Assembly: GCA_003249035.1 (NCBI GenBank)
Contig: QBMK01000003.1
Coordinates: 1 to 64,000, forward strand
DNA from: Pseudanabaena sp.
GTDB taxonomy: Bacteria; Cyanobacteriota; Cyanobacteriia; Pseudanabaenales; Pseudanabaenaceae
Reading direction: 5' to 3'
Length of the DNA: 64,000 nt
Part shown: one piece after another, positions 53,197-62,298 of the stretch
How positions within the stretch are numbered: position 1 is the stretch's first letter
Layout: each line of letters starts with the position of its first letter
Notes under the pieces: model-generated
The model's input: the letters and a program-made list of their open reading frames with translations, nothing else
What the model was told of the DNA's origin: nothing
The model's database searches: none
Made by a program: the position numbers and the translations under genes

Positions 53197-53595
53197 ATGA
53201 CCGATGTCCCGTCTTCTAGTCTTTGGCGGGTGCTTGCTGATATTCCAAATTGGTCTGTATGGGATGAAGATATTGAATTTACGCAAATTGCTGGGTTGCC
53301 TCAATTAGGTTCTAAATTTGTTCTTAAGCCCAAAGGTGCTCCATCTGTAAAACTGACAATTGAAGAATTTGTTCCCCCACATCGATTCATTGATGTCACT
53401 CAGTTCCCCTTCGCTCAAATGCGAACCGTTCATGAGTTTATTGACACTGCTGCTGGAACAGAGATTCAAGTAACTGTTCAAGTTCGAGGAATCTTAGGTT
53501 TTTTGTGGCAGAGGATGATTGCTCAAAAGCAAGTAGATGGGTTGCCTGAGCAAATTCTGCGATTCATTCAACTTGCTCGTGAGTTTGCTGCATAA
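53197..53595 (+). CDS. SRPBCC/polyketide-cyclase-like protein
   Basis: 132 residues from ATG 53197: VPSSSLWRVLADIPNWSVWD, then PKGAPSVKLTIEEFVPPHRF, and GTEIQVTVQVRGILG are typical of START/Bet v1-like hydrophobic-ligand binding proteins. The same frame is open from ATG 53173 (MWQKS) but interrupted by TAA at 53188-53190, so the true N-terminus may have been MWQKS-x-SVMTDVP and a nonsense change may have hit it. Transcribed away from the MarR unit. Confidence 0.65.
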   Translation: MTDVPSSSLWRVLADIPNWSVWDEDIEFTQIAGLPQLGSKFVLKPKGAPSVKLTIEEFVPPHRFIDVTQFPFAQMRTVHEFIDTAAGTEIQVTVQVRGILGFLWQRMIAQKQVDGLPEQILRFIQLAREFAA

Positions 53596-53599
53596 CGCC

Positions 53600-53667
53600 C
53601 CCCTTTCAGCGGACTGTCGAAAGTCTTCGGCGTTGAAGTTTGAGGTTACTTGCCGCTACTGAAGGGG
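53600..53667. repeat. Inverted repeat, attC-like in outline
   Basis: CCCCTTTCAGCGG (53600-53612) pairs with CCGCTACTGAAGGGG (53653-53667), with small bulges. TAACGCC immediately follows the SRPBCC stop region and GGCGTTG occurs between the arms. The arrangement recalls an integron attC site, but a proper right-hand GTTRRRY core is missing. Confidence 0.3.
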
Positions 53668-53763
53668 AACATTACCCCGCAATAAAATAGGTTTAGGTTG
53701 CAGAATTATAGATAGCATTAGAGAAAACTTATCGCCATCTATAAATTCTGAAGGTTAACTTGA

Positions 53764-54597
53764 ATGTCAAAACTGACCAGACGCGAGTTCATTGCGATTA
53801 GTAGTCTGACGGCAGGCTTTGCGATCGCGGTACAGCCAATTTCGGCAAAAACTATTACTACTGATCGCAAGGGGATCATCGCAGGTGAAGTCAAAATTCC
53901 CGTCAAAGATGGCATAATTCCCGCCTATCGGGCTAGACCGACTGTAGGCAAAGATTTCCCTGTCATCTTAGTTGTCCAAGAGATTTTTGGAGTTCATGCA
54001 TACATACAAGATGTTTGTCGCCGCTTAGCCAAATTAGGTTATTTAGCGATCGCCCCTGAAATGTTTTATCGACAAGGAGATGTGTCAAAACTGACAGATA
54101 TTGCTGAGATTCGGAAAGTGGTTAGTAAAGTACCTGATGCGCAGGTAATGTCTGACCTTGATGCAACCGTGAAATGGGCAGCGAAATTGTCTAAGGGTAA
54201 TATTCAAAAATTGGGCATTACAGGTTTTTGCTGGGGTGGCCGAATTACTTGGCTCTATGCTGCCCATAACCCTAAAGTCAAGGCTGGGGTGGCTTGGTAT
54301 GGCAGACTTGTGGGCGAATCAACTGCACTCACGCCCAAACATCCAGTTGACATCGCCGCAAGCCTGCAAGTGCCAATTTTAGGACTCTATGGTGGCAAAG
54401 ATACGGGAATTCCTTTAGATACGGTTGAGCAAATGCGCGATCGCCTCAAAGGCAGCAGTACCAGATCTGAGATCGTCATTTATCCTGATGCGCCTCATGC
54501 TTTTCACGCCGATTATCGTCCTTCCTATCGTCAGTCAGACGCTGAGGATGGATGGCAACGATTACAGGTTTGGTTTAAAGAAAATGGGGTTGCCTAA
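53764..54597 (+). CDS. Dienelactone hydrolase family protein, Tat-exported
   Basis: 277 residues. A twin-arginine leader ([20 protein letters not shown]) suggests export of a folded enzyme. The alpha/beta hydrolase core has its Cys nucleophile in GFCWGGR near residue 155, Asp near 210 (GGKDTGIP) and His near 243 ([10 protein letters not shown]). Such enzymes open cyclic lactone rings or act as carboxymethylenebutenolidases; the natural substrate is unknown. It is separated from the SRPBCC gene by the attC-like repeat. Confidence 0.85.
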   Translation: MSKLTRREFIAISSLTAGFAIAVQPISAKTITTDRKGIIAGEVKIPVKDGIIPAYRARPTVGKDFPVILVVQEIFGVHAYIQDVCRRLAKLGYLAIAPEMFYRQGDVSKLTDIAEIRKVVSKVPDAQVMSDLDATVKWAAKLSKGNIQKLGITGFCWGGRITWLYAAHNPKVKAGVAWYGRLVGESTALTPKHPVDIAASLQVPILGLYGGKDTGIPLDTVEQMRDRLKGSSTRSEIVIYPDAPHAFHADYRPSYRQSDAEDGWQRLQVWFKENGVA

Positions 54598-54717
54598 ATT
54601 TATAAGCGATCGAGCGATCGCTATTAATCAGCGATCGCTATTTTTGAGACATTAAATTCTCAATATGAGAATTACTGGATCGCTATCACAAATTATGGAC
54701 GAATCGTCTATTTTGTC

Positions 54718-54723
54718 TATAAT
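54718..54723 (+). promoter_or_regulatory. Candidate -10 box for the toxin-antitoxin operon
   Basis: TATAAT, 20 bp before the antitoxin ATG. A -35 box is not clear. Confidence 0.35.
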
Positions 54724-54743
54724 ATAAGAAAAAAGATATACCT

Positions 54744-54995
54744 ATGCAAATTGTTTCAGCAACAGAAGCCAAACAATCTTTTGGTGCAGTCATCGACAAA
54801 GCCCAACGCGAACCTGTGATGATCCGTAAACAGAATCGTGATGTCGCTGTGATTATGTCTATCGAAGACTATCAACGCATTACTCGTACCAATATTCAAG
54901 AATTTCAACAATTTAGAGATAGTATTGGGAAAAAGGCTCAAAAATGTGGTTTAACGGAAGATAGGTTAAATGAACTGTTGAATGACGACGAATAG
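54744..54995 (+). CDS. Phd/YefM-type antitoxin
   Basis: 83 residues. SATEAKQSFGAVIDKAQREP and RDVAVIMSIEDYQRI are the standard Phd/YefM antitoxin DNA-binding domain; the C-terminal tail (KCGLTEDRLNELL) would wrap the toxin. It overlaps the toxin gene by 14 bp, so they are coupled. Confidence 0.9.
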   Translation: MQIVSATEAKQSFGAVIDKAQREPVMIRKQNRDVAVIMSIEDYQRITRTNIQEFQQFRDSIGKKAQKCGLTEDRLNELLNDDE

Positions 54996-55404
54996 TTCTA
55001 TGCGTTTAGTTATCGATACTAATGTCTTAATAAGCGCTATTTTATCCCCAGAATCTATTTCAGCCAAAGTTTTGAATTGGGGAGAAAACAATGGCTTTAT
55101 TTTATACTCCACGGCTACGCTCAACGAAGTTTTATCTGTTTTAGGGCGCTCAAAATTTTCTAAATATATCGATCATGACGATATTGATGGATTATCTATC
55201 CGCATCAAAACTGCATGGTTATGGATCGAGATTGTCAATCAAGTTCAATTCTGTCGAGATCCGAAAGATGATAAATTCATTGACTTAGCGCTAAATGGCA
55301 ATGCTTCACATCTGATTACTGGAGACAATGATCTGCTTGTATTGAACCCAATCGAGAATACTTCAATCATCAATCCACGCAATTTTTGGGAGGAAATTAG
55401 GTAA
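54982..55404 (+). CDS. PIN-domain toxin
   Basis: 140 residues. PIN RNase fold: RLVIDTNVLISAIL (first Asp), LNEVLSVLGRSKF, CRDPKDDKFIDLALNG and LITGDNDLLVL supply the acidic pocket. The Phd/PIN pair is a VapBC-like toxin-antitoxin module. The start is ATG 54982 (overlapping), or 55000 (MRLVIDTNVL) if the overlap is spurious. Confidence 0.88.
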   Translation: MTTNSSMRLVIDTNVLISAILSPESISAKVLNWGENNGFILYSTATLNEVLSVLGRSKFSKYIDHDDIDGLSIRIKTAWLWIEIVNQVQFCRDPKDDKFIDLALNGNASHLITGDNDLLVLNPIENTSIINPRNFWEEIR

Positions 55405-55480
55405 TGCGATCGCTAGTGAGCCATCTGTGCGAGGATATGTAAAGAAATGTAAAGTATTGTAAACAAATCATATTTTTAAG

Positions 55481-56197
55481 ATGCAAAACAAAGTTGTTGT
55501 CGTTGTCGGTGCAACAGGCGGAATTGGATCAGCACTTGTACCAAAACTAGCTGAAGCAGGAGCGAAGTTAGTTCTCGTAGCTAGAGATGTTGATAAGTTA
55601 GAAGAGCTAGTCAACAATCTGGAAGATGACTACGATATCGAGGCGATCGCAGTTCCTACAGATATCACTAAGTATGAGCAAGTCGAAGCGATGGTGCAGA
55701 AGGCGATCGCTCAGTTTGGACAGATTGATGTCTTAGTGAATGCCGCAGGTGCGGGCGTGATGAAGCAATTCCTTCGCATTGAACCGCAAGAACTTGACCA
55801 GATGCTGGATCTCAATCTCAAAGGGAATTTCTATACGAGTCAAGTGGTTGCTAATGTAATGAAGGATCGTAAGATTGGTCATATCTGTAATGTAATTGGT
55901 ATTCTGGGTAAGCATCCAATGGCAATGGCGGCAGCTTACTGTGCATCGAAATTTGGAGCGATCGGATTTAGTAAATGCATGGCAGATGAACTTCGCCGTT
56001 TGGGGATTAAAGTGACTCTATTTTATTTTGGGGGAATTGATTCGCCATTCTGGGATAACGTCAGCCTGAAGGTCGATCGCAGCAAAATGTTAACGACCGA
56101 AACTGCCGCAAATGCAATCATGTTTGCTCTTTCCGCCGATCCACAAACCGTACCGATGGAAATCAATATTCAACCTGAGAGTCATTTGTTCTTTTAA
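55481..56197 (+). CDS. Short-chain dehydrogenase/reductase
   Basis: 238 residues. Rossmann NAD(P)-binding motif GATGGIGSAL at 9-18, NAAGAG near 88, and YCASK (Tyr-x3-Lys) near 154. The Ser normally found about 13 residues before the Tyr is not there: the sequence reads CNVIGILGKH, so catalysis may be altered. The C-terminal region fits classical SDRs. The substrate is unknown. It lies 77 bp downstream of the toxin gene, with a hairpin after it. Confidence 0.85.
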   Translation: MQNKVVVVVGATGGIGSALVPKLAEAGAKLVLVARDVDKLEELVNNLEDDYDIEAIAVPTDITKYEQVEAMVQKAIAQFGQIDVLVNAAGAGVMKQFLRIEPQELDQMLDLNLKGNFYTSQVVANVMKDRKIGHICNVIGILGKHPMAMAAAYCASKFGAIGFSKCMADELRRLGIKVTLFYFGGIDSPFWDNVSLKVDRSKMLTTETAANAIMFALSADPQTVPMEINIQPESHLFF

Positions 56198-56226
56198 GCC
56201 TTGATTGCCTTGACCTAAAGTTTCCT

Positions 56227-56257
56227 GCTAAGAATGCGATATTATCGCATTCTTAGC
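56227..56257. terminator. 14-bp perfect hairpin after the SDR gene
   Basis: Arms 56227-56240 and 56244-56257 with an ATT triloop, between the convergent SDR and lipoprotein genes. Confidence 0.6.
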
Positions 56258-56291
56258 GAGCAAGAGAATCTCGTTGTTAGGCATAAGATTT

Positions 56292-56906
56292 TTATTCAAG
56301 CACTGTTAATGACTTCAGAACCTTAGTGAAATCTTCTAGGCTCATGGGGTTGCAGATTTCGCTTGATCCAGAAAGTTTTCCGCCGGTATAGACGACTTGT
56401 CCACCTTTTTTAATTGAAGCCCAATATTGCATTGTTTCACTTCTGCGGAGTTTTCCATAGGTAATCTCGATGTCTCCCAGAGAAGTTTCAAGTTGGCTTT
56501 TGCTGGGGTTTGTTATCCATACAGCCTGATATCCACTGCCTACTTCGATGCAAATGTTGTTTGCATTAGCATACGAAACTCTGTAGTAGGCAGAATCGGT
56601 TATGTCTTGAGGATTTTTCTGTCTATGTGCCTCAAAATAAGTGACCTTAAAGCCTGCTGGCAGATAGGTAGGCAAAACAACTTTTATACCTAGTTGCTTT
56701 AATTGCATTAGCTGTTCTGCACTTAGTAGATTTTCTGATACCTCCGGGATTGCCGCAATCGGAGTCGCCTCATTTATCACCGATTGCAAAGTTGATGTTG
56801 AATTGGCGATCGGTGAATATGCAACAGTGGGATTACTGCTGCAACCTACAGAAAATAGTGAAATGTTTATCAAAACAGCAACACTGCGAGGTACAAATGG
56901 ATACAT
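56292..56906 (-). CDS. Lipoprotein, hypothetical
   Basis: 204 residues. Lipobox-like LFSVGC (Cys22) after a hydrophobic leader; then a Ser/Thr-rich linker and a soluble domain of about 150 residues (LKQLGIKVVLPTYLPAGFKV, VSYANANNICIEVGSGYQ, IKKGGQVVYTGGKLSGSS). The pattern of a short cystatin-like or beta-rich domain suggests a periplasmic binding protein. No family is recognised with confidence. Confidence 0.6.
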   Translation of the reverse strand: MYPFVPRSVAVLINISLFSVGCSSNPTVAYSPIANSTSTLQSVINEATPIAAIPEVSENLLSAEQLMQLKQLGIKVVLPTYLPAGFKVTYFEAHRQKNPQDITDSAYYRVSYANANNICIEVGSGYQAVWITNPSKSQLETSLGDIEITYGKLRRSETMQYWASIKKGGQVVYTGGKLSGSSEICNPMSLEDFTKVLKSLTVLE

Positions 56907-56961
56907 AAAAATTTTCTGGGTATGATTTCTAAAATAGTTCTCGCAATGTATATATTCAATA

Positions 56962-57045
56962 ATACCAAATCACAAAATGGCTACTCAATTTTGTGATTAA
57001 TAAGCCTTGTTGGGTTTGGGTAATTTATTTTGCACAAATACTTAG
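56962..57045. repeat. Dispersed repeat, degraded copy 3
   Basis: Starts with ATACCAAATCACAAAATGGC and continues CTTGTTGGGTTTGGG, matching the left and middle parts of the 40170 repeat; the right end is lost. Confidence 0.45.
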
Positions 57046-57255
57046 CAGCGGCAATTAAGGTCATTTCAAACAAGATGATTAAGCAACTTACTTCTAAATG
57101 CTTTTTGAGTGCGGGTTTCTCTCTGATTATTTTTTGTTGCAAATTGCTGAGAAGTACTTCTGTCTCACCGAAATCACGTTTAATAGTATAGAAAACGAAA
57201 GGCCTCATCAATTCTTCTTTCAATTTGACTAGTTTAGAGACATTTTGGAGCTCAA

Positions 57256-59610
57256 ATGCAAAAGCGCTATCTGTATGTATTGACTTTATCTGCCGCTATC
57301 TTCTCGTTTGGCATAGCCCTTAAAGCGACAGAAGTATTTCAATCTCGGACAGTTAAAATACCTAGTCCATCTGAAATGTCAAAACTGGCGGATTCTTTCA
57401 GTCCTCAAGAAATCTCACAACTAGAAATCGATGATGTCCTGCGCGATCGCCTTCGATTTGATCCCCAATGGCAAGAAATTGCTCAAGCAATCCGCCAAGA
57501 TATTATTGTTACCAAATGGGGAAAAGATCCTGTTGCGAATCCAGTCTGGAAAAAATACGGAGCTAAGTCCTATCCGTTATTGAGTTATTATGCTAGCTCC
57601 CGTGATGATGCTCGCCAAAAATATGGTATCGAAGGAATTCGCGGTCTAGGAAAACCTTACACAACCCTATGGCTACGTGGACAGATTCAAAGGCGTTTGG
57701 CTTATCCTAACTTGTATAACATCGCTTCCTATGCATTAGAAACTCATAGCAAGGACTGGGAGAAAGAATTTGGCTTAGATGATCCAAAAGTACGGGAAGA
57801 GCTAATCAGTCTTGCCAAAGCAAATCTTGAGCCTCAAAATTCGCCGCAATATTACGACCAATTTAATCTAGAGTTTTTAACTCGATTGTTGGGATATGAA
57901 GCGGTGAATGGCAAAAATCCCTACGAGAAAGATAAGAATTTTGTGGGTCTATCGGAATGGTTGCAGTACGAGCAGCTTCAACAACCTACAGATATTCAAG
58001 TCAAATCTGCGATCGCCCTCTATCAAAAATTATCTAGCGATTCCCAAGAGCATATTTTAGTTGAGCGATTAGGTGCGATCAAAGCAGGACAAATTACGCC
58101 TTTCGCTCGCGCTTTCTTTCTTTCTTTAGCTAATGATCGCTCTGCTAGCGATCGCGTTTGGGCGATCGCCGAATTAGATCGTCACGGAGATACTAAAGGG
58201 ACAGAAATCCTCAAAAATATTTTGAATAACGATCTATCTCAACTACATTCGCTCTCAAGGATAGTCAGTTACGAAAATTTTGCGTCAAAAGGTGACTATG
58301 CCTATTACTTGCTGCTGGGAATGGTGGAGAAATATCCGCAATCAACATTTGCTAGAGCATGTCGTGAATATGGAGATTTAACTGGTCGCTCTTATTTTGA
58401 TGGTCAGCCTCGTAATGAGGCAATTCTGGCTAGTAATGCCAAACGAACTGAGAAAGAACGCCTCAATGCTTGGCAAGGATGGTTACAACGATATTCAAAT
58501 CATTCTGGAGCCGATGATGCCCATCACTTTCTTGCCCTCAGTCTCCAAGACAACAATGATATTGTCGGAGCGATGCGTCTCTGGATCAAAATTATGGCGC
58601 AACCAATGGGCGATCGCGATGCCCTTTACCTCGCTTTTCCCCATGTACGCACCCTACTGGATGTCGGTCTATCCATCGACCAGATGCAAACCATCCTACA
58701 AGAGCCAGAAAACAAACCCCTTGCTCCTCTCTTGCAATATGCGATCGCCATCCAATATGTGCGATCGCACAACTATGCCAAAGCTTTAGAGGTATCCGCA
58801 AATGTGGAACTAGAAGCAATGCCTGATGCTCTTCTCGAAGCTTATTATTATCCACAAGGACGGCCGCGTTGGTCATGGCAATATAATCAGGTCGAAAATT
58901 TTAAGAAAGAAGCTCAAACATTATTGAGCGAACAAAAATTACGCTGGCAAAAACTCCGCCAGTGGCAAATCGAAAATACTCCCGAATCGCGATATCAAAT
59001 AGCCTCCAATTGGGCAGGCATAGGAGGATGGAAAAACGGTTATTTACCAATCTGGGATGGTAGTCGTCTTTATCGTCTGCCGAACGGGAATTGTAGCGAG
59101 TGGTGGGTATGCGATGAATCTAAGCGCAGTGAAGCGGAAATTCTGGCTAAATATCAAGCTGGTAGTCAAAATGCGATCGCTCTTTCCCTCTATCAAAACT
59201 TACTAGAAGATCGCAGTCTCCCAACCAGCCTTCGCGAAAAATCTCTGTACATGGTAGCAATGACCCTGCTTTCCCAGTGGGAAAACCATACTTTCTCAGA
59301 AACCCAACGTATCCATCCCCCCGCTGGAGTAACAGCGGCGAAGCAATATCAACCGACGAGCAAGCGTAGCTATTATTACCAAGATTACGAGCAACGCGAA
59401 AAGAACATGCTTTCTGACTACCAAAGACGCATTGATGGCATCATCACTGAATTGCAGGTGAAGTTTCCCCAGAGCCAATATATTGATGATTTGCTATTTT
59501 CGAGCTTCTTTCTCACTGAACAATCCAATTATTTACAAAAATTGCTAGAGCGATATCCCAATAGCGATCGGGCTGCTGAAGCAAAGTTTCTTCTTGACTT
59601 AAAAAAATAG
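57256..59610 (+). CDS. Exported 784-residue helical repeat protein
   Basis: 784 residues. A signal peptide (YLYVLTLSAAIFSFGIALKA) leads to a mostly helical body. Several stretches look like TPR or similar repeats (WQGWLQRYSNHSGADDAHHF, KNMLSDYQRRIDGIITELQV and RYPNSDRAAEAKFLL). No enzyme motif is visible. It could be a periplasmic scaffold or assembly factor. Start ATG 57256; transcribed alone, ended by a 28-bp hairpin. Confidence 0.6.
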   Translation: MQKRYLYVLTLSAAIFSFGIALKATEVFQSRTVKIPSPSEMSKLADSFSPQEISQLEIDDVLRDRLRFDPQWQEIAQAIRQDIIVTKWGKDPVANPVWKKYGAKSYPLLSYYASSRDDARQKYGIEGIRGLGKPYTTLWLRGQIQRRLAYPNLYNIASYALETHSKDWEKEFGLDDPKVREELISLAKANLEPQNSPQYYDQFNLEFLTRLLGYEAVNGKNPYEKDKNFVGLSEWLQYEQLQQPTDIQVKSAIALYQKLSSDSQEHILVERLGAIKAGQITPFARAFFLSLANDRSASDRVWAIAELDRHGDTKGTEILKNILNNDLSQLHSLSRIVSYENFASKGDYAYYLLLGMVEKYPQSTFARACREYGDLTGRSYFDGQPRNEAILASNAKRTEKERLNAWQGWLQRYSNHSGADDAHHFLALSLQDNNDIVGAMRLWIKIMAQPMGDRDALYLAFPHVRTLLDVGLSIDQMQTILQEPENKPLAPLLQYAIAIQYVRSHNYAKALEVSANVELEAMPDALLEAYYYPQGRPRWSWQYNQVENFKKEAQTLLSEQKLRWQKLRQWQIENTPESRYQIASNWAGIGGWKNGYLPIWDGSRLYRLPNGNCSEWWVCDESKRSEAEILAKYQAGSQNAIALSLYQNLLEDRSLPTSLREKSLYMVAMTLLSQWENHTFSETQRIHPPAGVTAAKQYQPTSKRSYYYQDYEQREKNMLSDYQRRIDGIITELQVKFPQSQYIDDLLFSSFFLTEQSNYLQKLLERYPNSDRAAEAKFLLDLKK

Positions 59611-59662
59611 CAACACATTTTTAAACCCCCAAAACTTTATTGAAAGATAGTTCGGGTTAATC

Positions 59663-59721
59663 TCTCAGAGCCAAACAACAAAAGTCTCGCCAAGCGAGAC
59701 TTTTGTTGTTTGGCTCTGAGA
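59663..59721 (+). terminator. 28-bp perfect hairpin
   Basis: Arms 59663-59690 and 59694-59721 pair without mismatch; tip GC-CAA-GC. It lies 53 bp downstream of the 784-residue protein gene. Confidence 0.7.
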
Positions 59722-59781
59722 AGGATTTGCACATTGAACTCTCTCAGCCATATTTAAGTTAGCCTGAATAGACTTTATCCC

Positions 59782-59884
59782 ACTTCAAAAAATGGCTTCG
59801 AGGTTTCTTTAAACCTAAAAGCCTTACTGGATTTAGGTTTAACTCCTTACAGTATCGGTCGCGCTTTAAGGAATTGGTGGTATT
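59782..59884. repeat. Possible degenerate dispersed repeat, copy 4
   Basis: AAAAAATGGC, then CTTACTGGATTTAGG and a final GGAATTGGTGGTATT, follow the layout of the 40170 repeat with many changes. Confidence 0.3.
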
Positions 59885-60117
59885 AAGCTTGAATTACGGT
59901 ATTTCTTATGAACCCAATACAACAAGAAAAAAGAGTCAATACATATCCCTCTTTCTCCTTAAAAAAAATAAAATGGTGAGAATTCTGTCTAAACTATTGC
60001 GAGTTCTCTCAAAACGTGATAGAACGAAATGATGAGTTTCTTCTATCATAAGCAAAAGTATGAAGAAACAAGCTAATCTAATCAATCAATCATTACTATC
60101 TTTTTGGTTTCCATAAT

Positions 60118-61158
60118 ATGACTATAGATCTACCTGTAACCCTACAGCCAGATGGCTTTGGTGCGACTTTACAAGCTTTGCATAGCAGTTTGCAAGGCTT
60201 CCTCTCTGAATATGAAGATAAAGTGGCTCAAGCCCGCGCCCAACTCGCTCATGTTGAAGCACTCCTAGGAACATTACCCGCCGAAGCTCCTAAGACCAAA
60301 GCTAAAAAGAAAGAAGTTGTAGCTGTTGCTCCTGTTGTTGTTGCTCCTGTTGTTGCTGAAGTTCCAGTCCCTACTAAAACCACTAAGACGAAAGCAGTTG
60401 CTAAACCTTCAGTAGCCCCTGCTGCCAGGGGAAGAGGACATCGTCGTGGGTCTTTGACAACTCGTCCTGCATACGAAGGACTCACCCTTACAGAATCGAT
60501 CGAAAAGATTTTGAATGAACGCCAAGGTCAAGCTGTTAATGCTGATGACGTGGTCAATATTCTTTATGGTGATCTCGCCGAGACTGTTTTTAGAGTTGCT
60601 AAAGAGCGCGTCACTAAGAATCTATCCAAGGGCAAGGGCGAAAATAAATGGAAGCGTGTTCCTAACCAACTTGGTTACTACACACTATCTCTAGAAACCT
60701 TAAAAACAATTCCAATCTCAACTATTAAGAGAGGTAGAGCTGCATCCGTGAAGACTGAAGCTCCTAAAGCTGCTGCTAAGACTGCTCCTAAAGCTGCTGC
60801 TAAGACTGCTCCTACTCCCGCAAAATCGCCTAAGTCTTCAAAAAAGACTGTAGCAGCAGCCAAATCACCACAATCCAAAAAGTCTGGTCGTATGAGTTCT
60901 TTGGTCATGCGTCCTCTATATCAGGGTAATACACTAACCGATGCGATCGAGAAGGTCTTGCAAGAACGTAAGGGCGAGTTTGTCAATGCTGATAGCGTTG
61001 TCAAAGCTCTGTATGGTGATCTCTCAGCAGAAAACTTCCGTCAAGCGAAGGATCGCGTTACCAAAAACTTGTCTAAGGGCAAGCTAGATGGTAAGTGGGA
61101 GAGAGTTCCTAATCAATTGGGTTACTACACCTTATCTATGTCAGCTGTAAAAGCATAG
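60118..61158 (+). CDS. Tandem-domain protein with histone-H1-like linkers
   Basis: 346 residues. N-terminal coiled coil (about 10-55), then a Lys/Ala/Val/Pro-rich linker, a 75-residue domain (PAYEGLTLTESIEKIL to PNQLGYYTLSLE), a second Lys/Ala-rich linker with KAAAKTAP repeats, and a second copy of the same domain (PLYQGNTLTDAIEKVL to PNQLGYYTLSM). The two copies share VTKNLSKGK and NQLGYYTLS. The domain looks like a winged-helix (HARE-HTH type) and the linkers resemble histone H1 tails, so I infer a DNA-associated protein. Confidence 0.65.
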   Translation: MTIDLPVTLQPDGFGATLQALHSSLQGFLSEYEDKVAQARAQLAHVEALLGTLPAEAPKTKAKKKEVVAVAPVVVAPVVAEVPVPTKTTKTKAVAKPSVAPAARGRGHRRGSLTTRPAYEGLTLTESIEKILNERQGQAVNADDVVNILYGDLAETVFRVAKERVTKNLSKGKGENKWKRVPNQLGYYTLSLETLKTIPISTIKRGRAASVKTEAPKAAAKTAPKAAAKTAPTPAKSPKSSKKTVAAAKSPQSKKSGRMSSLVMRPLYQGNTLTDAIEKVLQERKGEFVNADSVVKALYGDLSAENFRQAKDRVTKNLSKGKLDGKWERVPNQLGYYTLSMSAVKA

Positions 61159-61176
61159 GCAATCGGCTAAGTAGAC

Positions 61177-61223
61177 CAAGCAAAAAATAAAGACTCGCAT
61201 TGCGAGTCTTTATTTTTTGCTTG
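61177..61223 (+). terminator. 23-bp hairpin after the tandem-domain gene
   Basis: Arms 61177-61199 and 61201-61223; the right arm contains TTTATTTTTTG. Downstream of the stop codon at 61158. Confidence 0.65.
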
Positions 61224-61257
61224 TATTAGGTGTAATCATGCTTTAGAATATCCAACG

Positions 61258-61342
61258 GGAGAGATGGCAGAGTGGTCGAATGCGTTCGACTTGAAATCGA
61301 ATGTTGTGAAAGCAACCGAGGGTTCGAATCCCTCTCTCTCCG
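61258..61342 (+). tRNA. tRNA-Ser (UGA)
   Basis: 85 nt, a class II tRNA with a long variable arm. Acceptor GGAGAGA (61258-61264) pairs with TCTCTCC (61335-61341), discriminator G. Anticodon stem TTCGA/TCGAA with loop CTTGAAA, anticodon TGA. T-arm GAGGG-TTCGAAT-CCCTC. Confidence 0.95.
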
Positions 61343-61393
61343 TAAATACAAAAAGATGGGCTACCCACTGGGTAGCCCATCTTTTTGTATTTA
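61343..61393. terminator. 25-bp hairpin between tRNA-Ser and DedA
   Basis: Arms 61343-61367 and 61369-61393. It follows the tRNA immediately and its right arm includes the DedA stop codon, so it probably serves both. Confidence 0.65.
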
Positions 61394-62137
61394 ATCTTTT
61401 TCGATTTTGACCATCACTTTATCTTCAGTGATTGATAAGAGGACAGGTGACTCTTGAGCAGATTGCAGATTAGGATGACTGGGTTTAGAAGACTGAGGCT
61501 TATTTGCATTGCGCGAATTGATAAACCTTTCTTTAAGCCATCTAAATGCGGGTGGCGTAGCAAACCATAGCACTACGCCGCTCAAGATAATTGAACTAAT
61601 CCTCACAACTCCAGAAACTAAAGTCTCTAGGGGAATTAAAGTGCCTGCGTAGTAAGCTACCCCTGTGGTAGCTGTTGCCCAAACTATTGCGCCAGTAGCA
61701 TTAAAAAATAGAAATCGCGAGTAAGACATACCCGACAATCCTGCCATCGGTCCCGCAAATATTCGTAAAATAGCTATAAAGCGACCAAAAAATACAGCCC
61801 GATCGGCGCTACCTCGAAATTTTTCGCGAGCGATCGCAATTTCATCGCTGGGCATCCGAAATAGTTTGCCGATTTTCTCTAAAGCTGGCAAGCCTCCCCA
61901 ACGTCCTAACCAGTAGCCCGCACTATCTCCCAAGATCGCTCCTGCAACAGTACATAGCAAAACTAATGGATAGCGCAACTCACCATTTCCGGCTAAAAAT
62001 CCACCAACTAAGGTGATCGTTTCTCCTGGTAATGGGATACCTGCATTCTCAAGCATGATGCCAAAGAAGACAATCCAGTATCCATACTGCTGCGTCCATT
62101 CTTGAATAATTTCTAGCGAAAAAAACTCAAAATGCAT
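61391..62137 (-). CDS. DedA-family membrane protein
   Basis: 248 residues, five or six hydrophobic helices. Family marks: LENAGIPLPGETITLVGG at 26-43, GDSAGYWLGRWGG near 70-82, and RFIAILRIFAGPMAGLSGMS near 120-139, which carries the Arg needed for function. DedA proteins (SNARE-associated/VTT fold) flip lipids such as undecaprenyl phosphate. The C-terminal 50 residues are charged and cytoplasmic. The preceding tRNA-Ser is on the opposite strand. Confidence 0.88.
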   Translation of the reverse strand: MHFEFFSLEIIQEWTQQYGYWIVFFGIMLENAGIPLPGETITLVGGFLAGNGELRYPLVLLCTVAGAILGDSAGYWLGRWGGLPALEKIGKLFRMPSDEIAIAREKFRGSADRAVFFGRFIAILRIFAGPMAGLSGMSYSRFLFFNATGAIVWATATTGVAYYAGTLIPLETLVSGVVRISSIILSGVVLWFATPPAFRWLKERFINSRNANKPQSSKPSHPNLQSAQESPVLLSITEDKVMVKIEKD

Positions 62138-62298
62138 GAGTTATGACTCAAAGTTTGATTGATTAAAGGGTTTATGAAAAATTGTTACTTTTTGTATCAT
62201 TATAGGCGTTTATCGCAATCTCAAATCGGTTGTTGCTGATTTGTGTCTTAAGCATTACCTCTCCTGAGCTTACAATGCTTTGTACTCAATCCTGTACC

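Larger units (their letters stand above)
59611..60117. other. 507-bp gap with hairpin and degenerate repeat
   Basis: Holds the hairpin 59663-59721, a possible degenerate dispersed repeat around 59782-59884 and AT-rich promoter DNA for the gene at 60118. No gene. Confidence 0.45.

Noticed and set aside
56981-57223. 80-codon minus-strand ORF
   Set aside because: It overlaps the dispersed repeat and shows no coding character.
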